A DNA stretch of 64,000 nt from Chamaecyparis obtusa (taxonomy: Eukaryota > Streptophyta > Pinopsida > Cupressales > Cupressaceae), in the NCBI GenBank assembly GCA_027943335.1, contig BSBK01002053.1, positions 62,001 to 126,000 on the forward strand. Direction: 5' to 3'. The translations under genes were made by a program, and so were the position numbers. This document shows, piece by piece, positions 24,082-37,060 of this stretch (within the stretch, counting starts at the first letter, position 1; each line of letters begins with the position of its first letter). The notes below the pieces were generated by a model. It was not told the origin of the DNA. It saw only the letters and a program-made list of their open reading frames with translations, and did not search any database.

Positions 24082-24442
24082 CATAGAAAAATCTAGCACA
24101 TGTTAACAATCTCAAGTAATGACCACACATACAATGAACAATATAGTTGTCTTAATCTCTGCCATTACAAAATTCTCAACTAGATATTGCTTGGGGGCAC
24201 TTAAGCTTAATGATCGGAAAATTTTTGATTCAAAACCATTAACCACAAAATAGAAAAGCACAAATATGATTTTAAAATAGCGTTTGCTTTTTCTGATAGC
24301 TTGCATCCACTTTTGAGAGGCCCAATGAATCTTCAATTTACAAAGAGCAGGTTTGTAGATTAAAAAGTTGGAAATCAAAACAGTAAAATCATGGCTTTTC
24401 AAAATTGTTTAAAACACAAATGAGGAGGTGTTCTTATCTTAC

Positions 24443-26200
24443 ATTGATATTTTTTCGTTGCAATGGAAATGATGTTATTGTTCATTGTAATTGTGAAGGT
24501 GCCTTGAATTTTAAATGTTCGCAACATGCAGACCACTATAGACATGTCTTTTTTATAGTTTTTAAATGGTATTTTTGTAATTTGTGGATAGTTTCTCAAG
24601 GAGTTTGTTGTGCATGTTACAATCCACAATGTCATCTTTTGATTGTATTACACATTGCAAAAAGGGCTTGTATGTGAAGGTTTTTTTGCACATGCAAAGC
24701 AATGTACACTGTTGGTAGTTGAGGGTTGTTCCAATGAGGTTGGTTGATGACATAAGGTGCATAGGAGTTGGTACGGTTCTAGGTAAGAATATTTTAGTTT
24801 CAATGTGTTAGTCACCTGTAATTCAAATGAAGACTTAAGTATGGGTTCAAAATTGTCATTGAGTTGTAATGTAATTGTGGTTGTGTATTAACAATTCAAT
24901 GGTTTCATTGCTTACCTGAATATTGGAAGAAACAAGATTTTTGAGAGAAGCCCTTGTACAACCATCATTGAGGTTGTCCATGCAAGTGGATGGTATTGAT
25001 TTAATGATGTTTGACCCCCTTCGCCTACTACGGATAACATTTTTTACTAGGAGTAATGGTGTTTATGCTGATGCAATTATTCATTGTAATATTGCATAAG
25101 CATCAACATGGTAGCTTGACATTGTAACCTGTAAAGAGAAGAATTGTGCTAGTTAATATAAAAAGGAATTGTATTATGTATAAAAACATAAAATTTAGTT
25201 TGATATGTGGTGGGAATAGCTCACAACAATTGTGTCTAACACGGATCCTCCATCTTTGACATGGAGCTGACATTCATTTGGTGCCTGGCTATGTGTTGTG
25301 ACTACGACCCCCAATGTTCCATTGAGTAGTTGCTTGGAGAGTGGATAAGTTGATATATATAGTCATTTTAGGCATGAGCTTTTGTTACTTGTAGAATTTA
25401 TCAATGTTTTGAATCATTGTCTCTGCAGTAAGATGGAGGCAATAATCAATATCACCTCTTTCATACTACATTTTTTTCTTTATTTCAAAATTTTTTATGC
25501 GAACACTTGCATGAGGAAACAATTGGGTAAGAAATGGATCAATTAAGTGGTTGGTGATATTTCTATAATAGTCATTTGTCTATGTGTGTCCACAAGATCA
25601 ACATGCACTATTTACACTTTTGATGGGCTTGCAGAGTTTTTGGCATAAGCATGAGGAGCGTAAGTTACAAGTACATCACCTTCGAAGATAGTGGTAGAGT
25701 GTGTTGTATAGATTTTAATTATGTTGGATGCCTATTGTGCTTCCAACTTCAATCTATGATGAGGCAAGATCTTGTATTTTAGATAATGCAATAATGTGAG
25801 GGCTAATAGAAATAGTCTATAAGTCTAAAATAATTCTTTCCTTTTTTCTTGTTTCTTGTCTTTAGAGTTTTTGTCATCTTCTAGGGATTTTTCTTGTAGA
25901 GTGGAGAACATGAATAGAGCTCTTAAAAATGCATTAAAAAATTAAGTACAACAATTGAATATAGAAGAAAAAGCTCTTGTAAATGTGTTTGTGTGTGTGC
26001 AAAGAGAAGAAATGTGAGCAAGAAGAGATGATGGAAATACCTTTTTGTGATTGTTGTCAATTTCCTGTCTTTCAGGTTGGTAGACACTAGACCCTTGATG
26101 TGGCCTAGAGTAGAACCTTATTTGTGTGGTTTGTTGGCATTAGGCCTGCTTTCATTATCTGGTGCTTTTTTAATGGTTCCATTCTTTTAGTGCTATAGGT
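24443..26200 (-). pseudogene. Decayed intron-bearing cellular gene, family not identified
   Basis: Four exon-like blocks on the minus strand read as one protein once likely decayed stops are allowed. They are 26200(approx.)-26041, 25892-25225, 25128-24916 and 24815-24443. The introns between them are 148, 96 and 100 bp, start with GTATTT, GTGAGC and GTAAGC and end in AG, and their phases agree. Visible text includes SLEDDKNSKDKKQEKRKELF, EGDVLVTYAPHAYAKNSA, ITNHLIDPFLTQLFPHAS, GTLGVVVTTHSQAP, CQLHVKDGGSVLD and KNVIRSRRRGSNIIKSIPS. A Cys4 pattern follows (CTLCHQPT, HCFACAKK). CxLxVxD-type text and Cys pairs recall OB-fold and zinc-ribbon single-strand-DNA-binding proteins, but I cannot name the family. 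Stops are mostly TAG, TAA or TGA, and two or three frameshifts occur. Retained introns exclude a processed copy. Confidence 0.5.
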
Positions 26201-26514
26201 TTGGCTTGAAATAAATTTAAATGCTGAAATAGTTGTAAATATTTTTTTTTTTAGGAAAACTAGGATTGCATAAATGCAGATTTTGCCAATGTGGATAGAA
26301 ACATTATTCAATGGAAAATGCATAGTCGTGACATAAAAATTCAAAAAGCTGAACAATTTACCCAGACATGCGACAACCAAGAATATGCAATGTATATTTG
26401 AAATTTTGAAAGAAGTTATAGCTAAAAATCTATTTAAAGTTGAATAGTTTTGCATGACTTGGTTGCTGAAAAGACAAGAACCTGACATCTTTCTACTCAA
26501 GATAGATAGATCTC

Positions 26515-26698
<184 letters not shown>

Positions 26699-27898
26699 GT
26701 GAGTAAATAGTTCAAAAAGAAAAGCTGAGACACTATTTGAAACTTGGTAATTTCGTTGTCTAGCGAGAAGAAAATATCATGAACAAGAAATTATCAAATC
26801 TTTTATATTTACTAGTTATACCAATTGAGAAAGTAACATGTTCCATGAATGTCCAATTAATTCAATTTAAAAATTGGTACACTTTGTAATAAATGGAGGG
26901 GTTAATAAAAATTGCAACTAGGTGTACAAAATTTGACATCTGCAAACTTATAGCTTGCAGGATTGCATTGATGTCTTTTGTGTTTGTTTTAAGTGATCAA
27001 GCATTTTTGAATGTTGCATTTCTATTTTCTTGGCTTAGACTTGATACAACCAAAAGCAATGCAATGGGTATCAAAATGACTTGATGCAAGAACTAGGTTG
27101 TCGGTGAAGGGCCAATATAACATGCAAAAAAATGATTTAGAACTCTAGTGCCCTTTGTGATAGATAAGCTACCTTAAAATGATGGACGAGCAATGATTCC
27201 TTGATTTACCAAAATAACATGGGGTTGTGTCATTATTTGAAAAATTTCATGCAAGAATTAGTGAGTTAAAGATAGTTAAAAGAGAGTTAGTTGGGAATAT
27301 CAGTAAATTGGAATTTTACAAAAGCGAATCAACCACTCACATGTGACATAAATTGGATTAAGATTTAACTCCCAACCTTTGAATCTAGTCAATGGCTTAA
27401 TATACTATAATATGAAGAGTGTTAGAATGTAGCTTATATTTTGCTTTGAAATGTCAAAATAAAAATAGGGAATTAAGACAACCAAATGAATAAAATACGA
27501 TATAATAAGACAACATCTTTAAGATAGTCAACTAAAATTCATAAAAAATATTCTTAGAGTCAAAATCACTCTTATATATATAAAAGAGATTAAGATTTAT
27601 TCTTTCTCAAAGTCAAAATCATTCTTATGTATGTATGAAAATAAAACTTAAGATAAAGAGGCCAAATTAATTAGATTTTTATACTATAGATATACTTAAA
27701 GTATCTATTTAAAATAAATATAGATATATTATACGAATCATCAAATTTACATATAAATATAAAAAATTAAATCAATTAAAATTATATACTAATTCAACAT
27801 ACTTAAAAAAATTCACCTAAACTAACTTTTAATTGAAAAAATGCAATCTAAATTAGAAAATATATTCACAAAACAAAACAGTCTACTGGATCAACAAT

Positions 27899-27946
<48 letters not shown>
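27899..27946. repeat. (AT)n microsatellite
   Basis: About 23 uninterrupted AT units, followed by a T-run at 27952-27963. Confidence 0.95.
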
Positions 27947-30424
27947 CATGTTTTTTTTTTTTTCTCACATTTCATCCAACTTCGTGATCCACTGTGATCC
28001 AATATTGGCAGCCCTAAAATTAAAAAAATAAAGGAGACTTATCTAAATATGGATGGGCATACAAGTCACCTCTGTCTAAAGTTTCATCATATATTAAGCT
28101 GGGCCTCCTTGCCGAGGCAACACAGGGAACTTATTTATACTTCTATGTAAATCCTATGCCGACATTTTACACAGCACACACTCTAATGAGTCAAATTGGT
28201 TGTGGGATGGCTATACTATATCTAGTTGCCATGCGAAGGATCTCCTTATTAAAAAATGTAGATGCCTATACAGTATAAGACATAGCTAGGGTAAGAAGTA
28301 GTTCTGGAAAAAGACACTTTTTTACTGATAAATTTGGAAGGGAAAGCACACTATTATCCGTAAAGATGCTTTTCTGAAAATAAAATGGGTAAAGAGTTGG
28401 GAAAATGTACCATCACATCAAAATCCAGCTGCCATATCCTACAATCCCTGTGAAAGGGACTTGAACAAAATCATATTAAACCAGGCGTTTAAAATGAATT
28501 TTCCCAAATTTCAAAAGCCAATTACGCAAGTTTGTCCAGATGCAAATTCTAGGCCGAGAATCACTCTTAAAAATTGCTATCTTTATGCACACATAATTGG
28601 GTTTGTGGAGAGGAAAAAAAGGCTCAATTACCAACACAAAATATAGCAGGAAAATGGGCCATTATAATTCCCATTCATTCATTCATTTCTTAGACGACAC
28701 CACAAAACCTACGATGTTGGGCAAATAAAAAGAGAGTGAAATAACAATTTTTGTAACCCTATAATGCACATTTTGGTGCAGCTTAGTGGCATATCCATGG
28801 GAGCTATCATTCAACACCAATAAATATAGAGAAAAGGAAAAGATGAGGCATGGGTTACGAGTATAAATACAACAAATTTATAACATAATACAACAAAAAG
28901 AAGGAACCCATTTTCAAATCTACAGAAATATTACTCTCCGTACCCCTAAAATCACAAGAGAAGGAGAAAGAAAATATTCCAAATGAAATAAAGAGGAGAA
29001 AAATGTTAGTATATGGAAAACCTTACTAAAAATGACAACAACTTTAAACTCCTCATACCTGGTATGGTTGCAAATATATCATTTTTCAATATGTGAAGCA
29101 ACATATATGCAACCTGTAACCCATGAAAGCAAAAAGCTCTTAATCAACAACGATAATATCATAGGAGGCAAGAAGGAAAGGAAAATGCCACTTTTTGTGG
29201 TCCAAACTCTGCATTGTACACTTGCAAAGGGCAGCCCTGCGAAAAGTCACCTGTACATACCTCGCCCACGTCAAAATTATACAATTTTTTCTTACAAAAA
29301 TAGTTAAAACCACTGGGAAAAATTGAAAGAGCCAATCAGAAAAAATATTGAAATATGAGAAATTTGACTTTAATAAGAAATATTTGCAAACACTTTAGTT
29401 TAGACTATGTACATACATTTTCCAAAAAAAAATTAATAGGCATAAGATAGGTGAAAACATAAGTCTCCTGCCTTATAGGCAGGGACTAATAAAAACATAA
29501 GGTTTATTGCCATACCTGAAAAGTTGGGCTGTGCAGTAAAAATGATGTATTCAATACAAAAACAATATAGATATTAGATTAACCGTACTATTATAATGAA
29601 GGATAGGATTATTTACTTGGCAAGAGAAAAGGAGTTAATGTTTATATGAATTAATTATTGTTAATTTGAAAGGATTATTTATATAATTAAATTATTGATT
29701 AAAGTATACGGTAATTATTAGATAAAATTAAGAAATATAAAAATAGTTATTACAAATGAATATTTTAAAAATATTATATAATATTTGAATTATTGATTAC
29801 ATAATTTTTTTATTCAATTTTTTTAATATTACATGTTTTCTAAAATATTGTTTTTTAATAAAAACAACTTTGATAAATCATATTGATAATGCAATAAAGC
29901 AATTTTGAAAACTGTAACTTTAGTTCATTGTGTAATAAAATAATTATTTTATATAGATTAAAAATTAATAAAAAAATAAAAACTATGATAAATGTATTTT
30001 AGTATAATTTGAATTAATTTAAAATTTATTTTAGTACTATTTATTATTTAATTTAATTTTAAATGATAAAAAATAGATCTTAATAGATTATACCATTTCA
30101 ATTTATAAAATGATTCAAAATTATTTATTGTAAAAAATTATTTTATTTTGCTTTACAAGAATGATTTAATTTTATTTACAAGAAACATTTAAAAAAATTT
30201 ATTCAAAATCTTTTCTTTAAGAAATATTAAAATTTAAAAAACATTTATTTTAAATAATAGAAATAAAATAAAATAAAAATATTTTTAAATAGTTTTGAGG
30301 CAAAATACTAAATCTTGATAATGTTGTTTTTCAAGATAGTGTTTAGAATATGTTAATACTACACCAAGAAAAATGTTCTATTTAACAATTTCAAATAAAT
30401 AATATTTAAAAGTTTTCATTAAAG

Positions 30425-31046
30425 GTGATGGGATGGAAAGTGAGCTCTACTAGGGTTTAGTGTTGTGCTTTGCTATTCTGAGTTGTTCCTTTGTCCTTTC
30501 ATACCACATTTACTATGGGAGTAGCCTTGATATTTAATGGCTCCAGCCACCTTTAGCTCAACAAATGTTGCTAGTGCTGGAGTGCTAACGGATAATCATG
30601 GCACCTCTGAGCAAGAGACCTAGCAAGTTAATACCGAAGGTGTTTCACGAGGTATGCCTTTTCCTGATGTTGTTCTTCTTGTTCAAGATTTTGATAATGC
30701 ATGTGCTTGGCTAGAGCAACATACTTTAATAGGTTATTTTGTGGGAAGAACACCTCCTCAAAGCATGCTCAAATACTAGATTGCCAAAGCCTAGTCTCCT
30801 CATGGAGTTCGACGTGATGTCGTTCAAAACCTCAAGTCAAAAGGTTTTTTCATTTTTGGTTTTCCAACCTTGCCCATGTCAAAGCTATCTTTGCTCATGG
30901 GTTGTGGACTGTTAGGTCTTCCCTTCTGGTTTTCCAGTGATGGTCTCAAGACTTCATAGTCTCAAATGACAAAAAGCTTATGGTGCAGGTGGGGGTCAAG
31001 TTCTCTTGCCTTCCCTTCCCTTGCTTGCCTTTCATTCAAACCATTG
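30425..31046 (+). pseudogene. 5' part of a second LINE: ORF1 with DUF4283, cut by G1
   Basis: From the ATG at 30537 the frame reads as a LINE ORF1 N-terminus: CAWLEQHTLIGYFVGRTPP, SMLKYWIAKAW-like text, KGFFIFGF-like text and VKFSCLPFPCLPF, which are DUF4283 hallmarks. Stops and frame changes are frequent. The text ends at the G1 LTR at 31047, so the rest should lie beyond the window. The start at 30425 is a guess based on the change from A/T-rich DNA. Confidence 0.65.
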
Positions 31047-31735
31047 TGATGCAAGAGCATCTCGAGTTCTTAGAAATCCTATATCACCAAAAATATGTTA
31101 GAGCTGTTAGATATGCTAGGTAGTTGCTTTTGGGCTCTTGGTGATGTATTCTAATTTCTACCAGAGGGGCTCGGTTCAGTCGATCACCAAGTTGGTTCAG
31201 TTTATTCACTGAGTTGGTTTGGTTGTTCACCGAGTCAGTTTCGATTACTCGGTAGTCTTTCTCACCGAGTGGTTTATTTTGGATTTTCATTGAGGTCAAC
31301 TTGTGCATTTTATTTTGGTCACAAAGTTAATGGTTGCATTGATCATTGGGGATTGTGTGGACCTAGATCTAGGTCATCCCTTCCTCCATTGTTAGATCTT
31401 ATGGATCTTGGAGCTGACCTGTTCGGTGACCTCTTGTATAAATAGATTAGTATGTTGTAGATCTTAGGTAGTTAGTTTTAGAAGAAGATAGAATTTGAAT
31501 GTTTGGCAGATCCTCACAGGTCTAAGGACTATTTGAAATTGAATTCTATGATTGTATGGTCGTAACTAGGAAGGCCTTACAACCCGACATGTATGAAGTT
31601 TTTGATGAATAATATATGAATTTTTTGTATTCTCTAGATCTCACTGTCTTTTGTTGTTGCTTCCAATTGTTGTTTTTGCAAGGAGGTTGGTAGTTGGGTA
31701 TGCATTGAGCCCCATTTCCTTTCTCCCTTGTATCA
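31047..31735 (+). repeat. G1 5' LTR
   Basis: It starts TGATGCAAGAGCATC and ends CCTTGTATCA, followed two bases later by a primer site. The start was set by similarity to the G2 LTR (TGATGCAGGAGTATC, then a shared ATCAxCCAAAAATATGTT block). The middle shares GGAAGGCCTTACA-type text with G2. Confidence 0.75.
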
Positions 31736-31737
31736 AG

Positions 31738-31750
31738 TGGTATCAAAGCG
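31738..31750 (+). promoter_or_regulatory. G1 primer-binding site
   Basis: TGGTATCAAAGCG directly after the LTR and a 2-base spacer. This resembles the site complementary to initiator tRNA-Met (TGGTATCAGAGC). Confidence 0.8.
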
Positions 31751-31887
31751 AGGTTAGATCTGCTTCCTTCTTGTAAGTCCTAGTTGATATTTTGTTGTGG
31801 GGGTGGAAAATTGTGATCTGACCTATGATTGTAGAGGGTTTCAGGATGGTTCATGGGAGGTGAGACGTAGATCTAGGATTAGTTGAT

Positions 31888-32621
31888 ATGCTAAGATAGA
31901 TTGCTGGTAGGTTAGAAGTTATTGAATTATCCCAACATAGAGGAAGACATCTTGATGATGTTAGTGATGAATAAACTAAAGATGATCAGGGTGAAGCAGA
32001 GCCTGCACTGGTGATGGATCAAGGTGAAGAAATATTTTTGAAGGAATTTACAAATTTGAAGGCTACACCACATTTCAATCCTCCTGAATACTATAGGAGG
32101 CTAGATTCAGATGAGTTGATTGATTGGATAACTAAGATGGAAAAGTATTTTGAATATGAAAATGTTTCAAAGAACAAAAAAAGAGGAAAGGAAAAGAAAA
32201 AATCAAGGTATGGAGTAGGATGGTGAATAAAATGAAAGGCAAGTTTCTACCTTGTGATTATTAGATTAACCTAGTTAGGAGAATCCAAAGTTTGAAGCAA
32301 AAAGATAGCTCGCTAAAAGATTATACCGAGGAATTCTATACATTAGACATCAGATCTGGACATGTTGAGGATGAGGTAGAAAGAATTTCTAGATACCTGA
32401 ATGGGTTAAGAGTTTCTATTCAAGAAGAAATTAGTTTGGTTAAATTGGAAAGTATTGAAGAATCTTATCAATTTGTCTAGAAAGCAGAGGAACAATTGAA
32501 CAAAAGACATGAGAAAACACAAAGAGGAAGAGGTGGTAGATTCTCTAGAGGAAGAGGTAGATCTTATGGTGAAAATAGTAGATCCTATCAAGAGAAAACA
32601 ATTTAGGTTAAAGGCAAGACC
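31888..32621 (+). pseudogene. G1 gag, N-terminal part
   Basis: Gag with FNPPEYYRRLDSDELIDWI and MEKYFEYENVS, then an internal deletion, then DSSLKDYTEEFYTLDIRSGH and an Arg/Gly-rich stretch (RGRGGRFSRGRGRS) that leads toward the zinc knuckle. Compared with G2 gag, the block around the capsid Trp-Trp motif is lost. C1 cuts the gene at 32621 and the knuckle lies at 43690-43740. Confidence 0.8.
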
Positions 32622-33928
32622 TGTTGGAGATTTTCTAGCAAGCCAATGTTGACTGTATGTTTGTCATTGATGACAACATATGGTAAGTAGCATGTGCGGA
32701 AGACTTATGTAGTAAGCTTTATATATATGAAGCATGGACATGTTATTAGCATGATATCATGGATGTAGAGGTTGACTGTCAGTACATATAGTTATATTAC
32801 AGTCTCTATCAGCAGTATTCCTGACAAAGTAACAAGCAGTGTTCCATGTATGGTTGTCTATATAGTTGTCATGAAGCCTTGCACCCTTGAATATGTGATG
32901 AAGACATGGTAGTGATGATACATTCATGGATGAATAGTCTAAGGTTTAGTAGAAGTAAAGTTATACAGTCACTATTCACCAGTAGTAGTTTCATGTGTCT
33001 GTTCAGAAGAGCCGATAGAGATTATATTGGTTCTAGAGTTGCACCTATAATTTGGGTATGTACCCTTGGATTAGAGCTTGGAGAAGAGTTAGTTATGTTT
33101 GGTTAAGATTGCATGATTTAATTCATCTTGAGGAGAAAGATCTAGTTATTTTGGTAGAGCAGACAATGTGTAGCGTGTGTCTACAATTATCTTATTGGAT
33201 AGGTCCTTGAATGTGTTACGTGCTTAGTAGAGCTGACTGAATTGTTATTGGAGTTTTTTATAGTTTCTCTAATATGATTTCAAGGTGGTTCTAATAGGCC
33301 AACTTGATTATATCATTTAGAGGAAAGATATTTATAGACAGTCATTTATGATTGCTTAAGTGTGGTTCATGGTTGAGAAGAAGAGCAGAGAAGAGTGTGC
33401 GAAGTGTTGAGCCATCAGAAGAAGGTCTATGTGACCAAGTAAAGTATTTTTGCTATACATTAGAACTAATCTAGATAGTAGGTCAAAGCGCAGTTCACCA
33501 AGATCTAGATATAGTGTGTATCTGTTAAACAAAAGGTTGTAGCCTTCACCCCTTTGAGCAGTGTGCTCTTGGATAGTGCGTCCTCTCCCCTAACAGGGAC
33601 TATTGTAAAAGACTCCTAACAGGGTCCAACCCTTGACCAGGTCTATTTTACTAAATATATTGTAAAGCAACTCCTAACAGGGTTAAAGATCTTCTAGCAA
33701 GGATCATAATACACTAGTACAAAATATTAGTGGGTGTCAATTCCCACTGGGGTTTTTACCTATTTGGGTTTCCCCGTAACCAAAATATTGGTGTTGTGTT
33801 CAAGTGTTCTGTCATTGTGTTGATGCTTTATGTTTAATTATACTTAATTGGATAAAGAATTGAAACTTGTAGATAACTAATTCACACCCCCCCCCCCTCT
33901 TAGTTATCTCTTGGGATTATTCCTAACA
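32622..33928 (+). repeat. C1 5' LTR
   Basis: It starts TGTTGGAGATTTTCTAGC and ends ATTCCTAACA, with a C-run before a CTCTTAGTTATCTC stretch near the end. It matches 42332-43635 over its whole length with many substitutions. Confidence 0.93.
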
Positions 33929-33930
33929 AT

Positions 33931-33943
33931 TGGTATCAGAGCC
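33931..33943 (+). promoter_or_regulatory. C1 primer-binding site
   Basis: TGGTATCAGAGCC, the usual complement of initiator tRNA-Met, two bases after the LTR. Confidence 0.9.
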
Positions 33944-33985
33944 AAGTGCCTCAGAGAGAAATTTTAACAGCTTGAGGTTGATCAG

Positions 33986-34609
33986 ATGACATTCTTCAGA
34001 AAAGAAAGTCCTAAGTTTGACTGAGAGAATTATCTTGATTGGAAGAACAAGATGGTAACTCATTTGCAATGTCTTGCTTTTGAAGTTTTTGATGTAATTA
34101 TCAAAGCAATCAAGATCCCTACCTTAGAAGACCTTGCAAAGGATGATGCTACTGAAAAACAAAAGGAATTGTTTCATCATAATGCAATAGCTAAAGAAGC
34201 CCTTATTAGTGCCCTATCTAATAGTGAGTTCTCAGAAATAAAGAAGGTAGATACAGCTCACAAAATATGGAAGTACCTAGAAGACATATTTGAAGGAGAC
34301 AAACAAGAAAAGGATACACATAGAAAGACATCGAAGAAAAGATATAATGCATTAGAGATGATGCCTGAAGAAAACATTAGAGCTTACAATCAAAGGATCA
34401 ATGAAGCAATTGCTAGAATTAGGAACAATGGTGGAGAGATCTCAGAGGAAGACATTATGGATAAATTGATGACTACTCTCACTCCAGAATATGAAAACAA
34501 GATCAACATCCTTGATGAGACCATGTAGCTTACACCAAATTTCAAAAGAGAGACCTTGAAGACCTTGATCAAAAAAATCTCAACTTTTGAGATTTCAAGA
34601 TTGAAGACA
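33986..34609 (+). pseudogene. C1 gag, N-terminal part (UBN2-type)
   Basis: From the ATG at 33986 the frame gives MTFFRKESPKFD, a stop, then ENYLDWKNKMVTHLQ. Copia gag blocks follow: AKEALISALSNSEF, HKIWKYLEDIFEGD and IMDKLMTTLTPEYENKI. A TAG after DETM precedes a short continuation (STFEISRLK) that ends at the G2 insertion. It resumes at 38480. Confidence 0.88.
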
Positions 34610-35544
34610 TGATGCAGGAGTATCCTAGGATTCTTGGCAATCCTGTATCAACCAAAAATATGTTTTCCTTTGAAGGTAGATTATTAGTTTTGATCTTGGT
34701 TTGATGGTATTCTTGCTCAGTTTGGGAGACTGTTTGCTCAATTTATGTGGTTTTAAGGGTGCTCGGTCTTTGAAGGATGCTCGATAACTGAAGGCATCAG
34801 TTTCCTAGTGCTCGGCGATAACTGTGTTGCTTAGTCATGCTTGGCATGGTCAGTTGACTGGTGATCGGTTATTTTCCCTATTGCTCAGTGTTCTTGCTTA
34901 GCAATTGGTTTTGTTAGATGAGTCATCTTGGCCGATTGGTGCATTTAATTTGGGTCACACTCCTCGATTTATGGATTGACTGTTGGATGTGTGGGGACCC
35001 AAATCTAGCGTCTTACATTCTTCGATGCAGATCTGATGACTATTTGGGCCATCTTGGAGGGTTTATTTATTTTGTAAGGTTATTTGAGAGCTAATTGATG
35101 TTTTGGCATTTAATATTTGTATATCCTTTTGAGTCAACTTATGGCTGGGATTTAGTATTTAAGTAGGTGCTTGGGTAGTTGTTTAGGGAGAAGTTTTTGG
35201 AAGAATGAAGTTAGTATCCTGTGAGCTTAGGAACAAGAAGATTGCTTAGAAGTTTGAGTACAAGTTTAGATCTTTCCTGGGTACCTACCAGTGTGCTGTG
35301 TGTTGCAGACCTAGGCTACCTGAAAGCTAATGTTGTGGATAAGATTTGGATACTGCGAGATCTTGTAGATTGTTATTTTATTTGTACTTGGCCATAACCA
35401 GGAAGGTCTTACAGCCCATCACATTACATGTAATAGGTGAATTCATTTTAGATCTTGTGTTGTTATTGTGTATTTTTTATGCATATTGGTTTGGTTGCAA
35501 GGTTGGTTAGTCCTTAATTGGATCCACCAACCTTGACTACATCA
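34610..35544 (+). repeat. G2 5' LTR
   Basis: Starts TGATGCAGGAGTATCC and ends GACTACATCA. It aligns with 37544-38479 over its full length with many substitutions. Confidence 0.92.
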
Positions 35545-35546
35545 AG

Positions 35547-35558
35547 TGGTATCAGAGA
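35547..35558 (+). promoter_or_regulatory. G2 primer-binding site
   Basis: TGGTATCAGAGA two bases after the LTR, like the initiator tRNA-Met complement. Confidence 0.85.
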
Positions 35559-35615
35559 GAAGTTTGTTCCTGTTGGAGCTGAGTGGATCTTGTGTGTCTA
35601 GATCTTGATTTGAAG

Positions 35616-36630
35616 ATGCCTCCAAGGAGAAATTGTGAGACCTCAGATGAAGAAGTTGCTGGAGAATTCAATCTTGATGATTTTAGGGCTTTGCAGAAAC
35701 AAGTGCAAGACCTACAAGAGGAATTGAGAAAGAAGAAGCCTGCCTTGAAAGATGATAGTGATGATGAATCTGAAGAAGAGGAACATTTTGAAGAAGTTGT
35801 AGAAGAAGCTAGAGATCCAGAGGAGAATCAAATTCTAAAAGCTATGTCCAAGATTGGAAAGAGACCTAAGATTGAAGTTTCTACATTTGCTGGAAGCCTT
35901 AGGCCTGAAGAATTGATTGATTGGATCAATGAGATTGATGAATACTTTGAGTATGAAGAAATAGAAGATTTTGATAGGGTTAGATTTGAAAAGACTAAGT
36001 TGAAAGGTCATGCAAATATTTGGTGGAGAGAAGTTCAGTTGGAAAGAGGAAAAGAAAAGATCACTAAGTGGAATTGAATGGTTGACAAGTTGAAGAAGCA
36101 ATTCATTCTGGTGGATTATGAATTGGAAATGTTTAAGAAGATGCAAGCTTTGAAGTAGACTAATAAATTGGTACAAGAGTATACCGAGGAGTTTTACATA
36201 CTTCTGATTAGAACTGGTCATTCTGAAGCTGATAAAGAGAAGGTTTCTAGGTATGTCTATGGTTTGAGACCTAGTATTCAAGAAGAATTACTTATTGTTC
36301 AGATGAAAATAATAGGAGATGCTTATTAGATGGCATTAAAGATCGAAGAGAACCTGAATAAGAAGTTTGAAGGTAGACAAAATAGTAGGAACTGAGGTAG
36401 TAAGATTGGTGAGATAGTTGTTGAAGGTAATATGATAGAGAATTCTAAACTTGATGTTGGATCTAGCAATGGTCAAGTTACTAAGAATGTTGGATAGAGA
36501 GGAAGGTGGAAGAATGAGTTCATTGGTTCTTTCTATAACTATGGTGAAGTTGGTCATAGAAGTTGGTAGTGTCCTAAGAAAAGAGTTGCATTAGTTGCTG
36601 AAGAAGACATTGAGAATGTTCGAGAGAAAG
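35616..36630 (+). pseudogene. G2 gag
   Basis: It opens MPPRRNCETSDEE. An acidic and coiled-coil-like stretch (QKQVQDLQEELRKKK, then DDESEEEE) is followed by the capsid region RPEELIDWINEIDEYFEYEE and NIWWREVQ. One frame runs on through a TGA after KWN (36075), a TAG after QALK (36156), a TAG after DAY and a TGA after RN, all at likely Gln or Arg codons. A knuckle-like CPKK with the first Cys changed to Tyr lies at about 36535-36585. Related to G1 gag. Confidence 0.85.
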
Positions 36631-37060
36631 GTGAATGTCTTGTCACTAGAAGATTGGTTGCATGTGTCTCTAGACTTGTGCAAAGGAGAAATTTGTTCAG
36701 GACCAGATGCAAGTGAAAAACAAGGTATGTAATGTCCTAGTTGATGGTGGTAGTTCTGAGAACTTTGTTTCAGAAGAAATGGTTAGTAAGTTGAATCTAG
36801 AAAGGAGGAAGCATCCTAATCCTTACTAGATTAGCTAGATACAAGATGTTTCTAAGGTTAGAGTTGAAGAGCAATGCTTGGTTAACTTCCAGATTGGATA
36901 TTACCATGATGAGATACTATGTGATGTGTTTCCTATGGATGTCTGTCATCTGTTGCTTGGTAGACCCTGGCAATTTGATAGAAATGTGCTATTTGCTGGT
37001 CATACTAACACTTATGTGGTTAGGCATAAAGGAGCTCAACATAAGCTGATACCTTTATAG
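36631..37060 (+). pseudogene. G2 aspartic protease
   Basis: Active-site region NVLVDGGSSENFVSEEMV (D-G-G instead of D-S/T-G) at about 36730-36785. VCHLLLGRPWQFDRNVLF follows at 36945-36995. Stops at the Gln sites (Y-stop-IS-stop-IQD) interrupt it. G1 has the same two blocks with other residues. Confidence 0.85.

Noticed and set aside
26893..27250. Further exon of the decayed gene
   Set aside because: Two minus-strand frames are about equally plausible and no convincing splice sites were found, so it is noted only within the spacer entry.
28860..28872. TATA-like GTATAAATAC as a promoter
   Set aside because: The surroundings are AT-rich and no coding sequence follows on that strand.
29466..29485. 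CTGCCTTATAGGCAG hairpin as a terminator or RNA gene
   Set aside because: Short palindrome with no T-run and no adjacent gene; probably chance.
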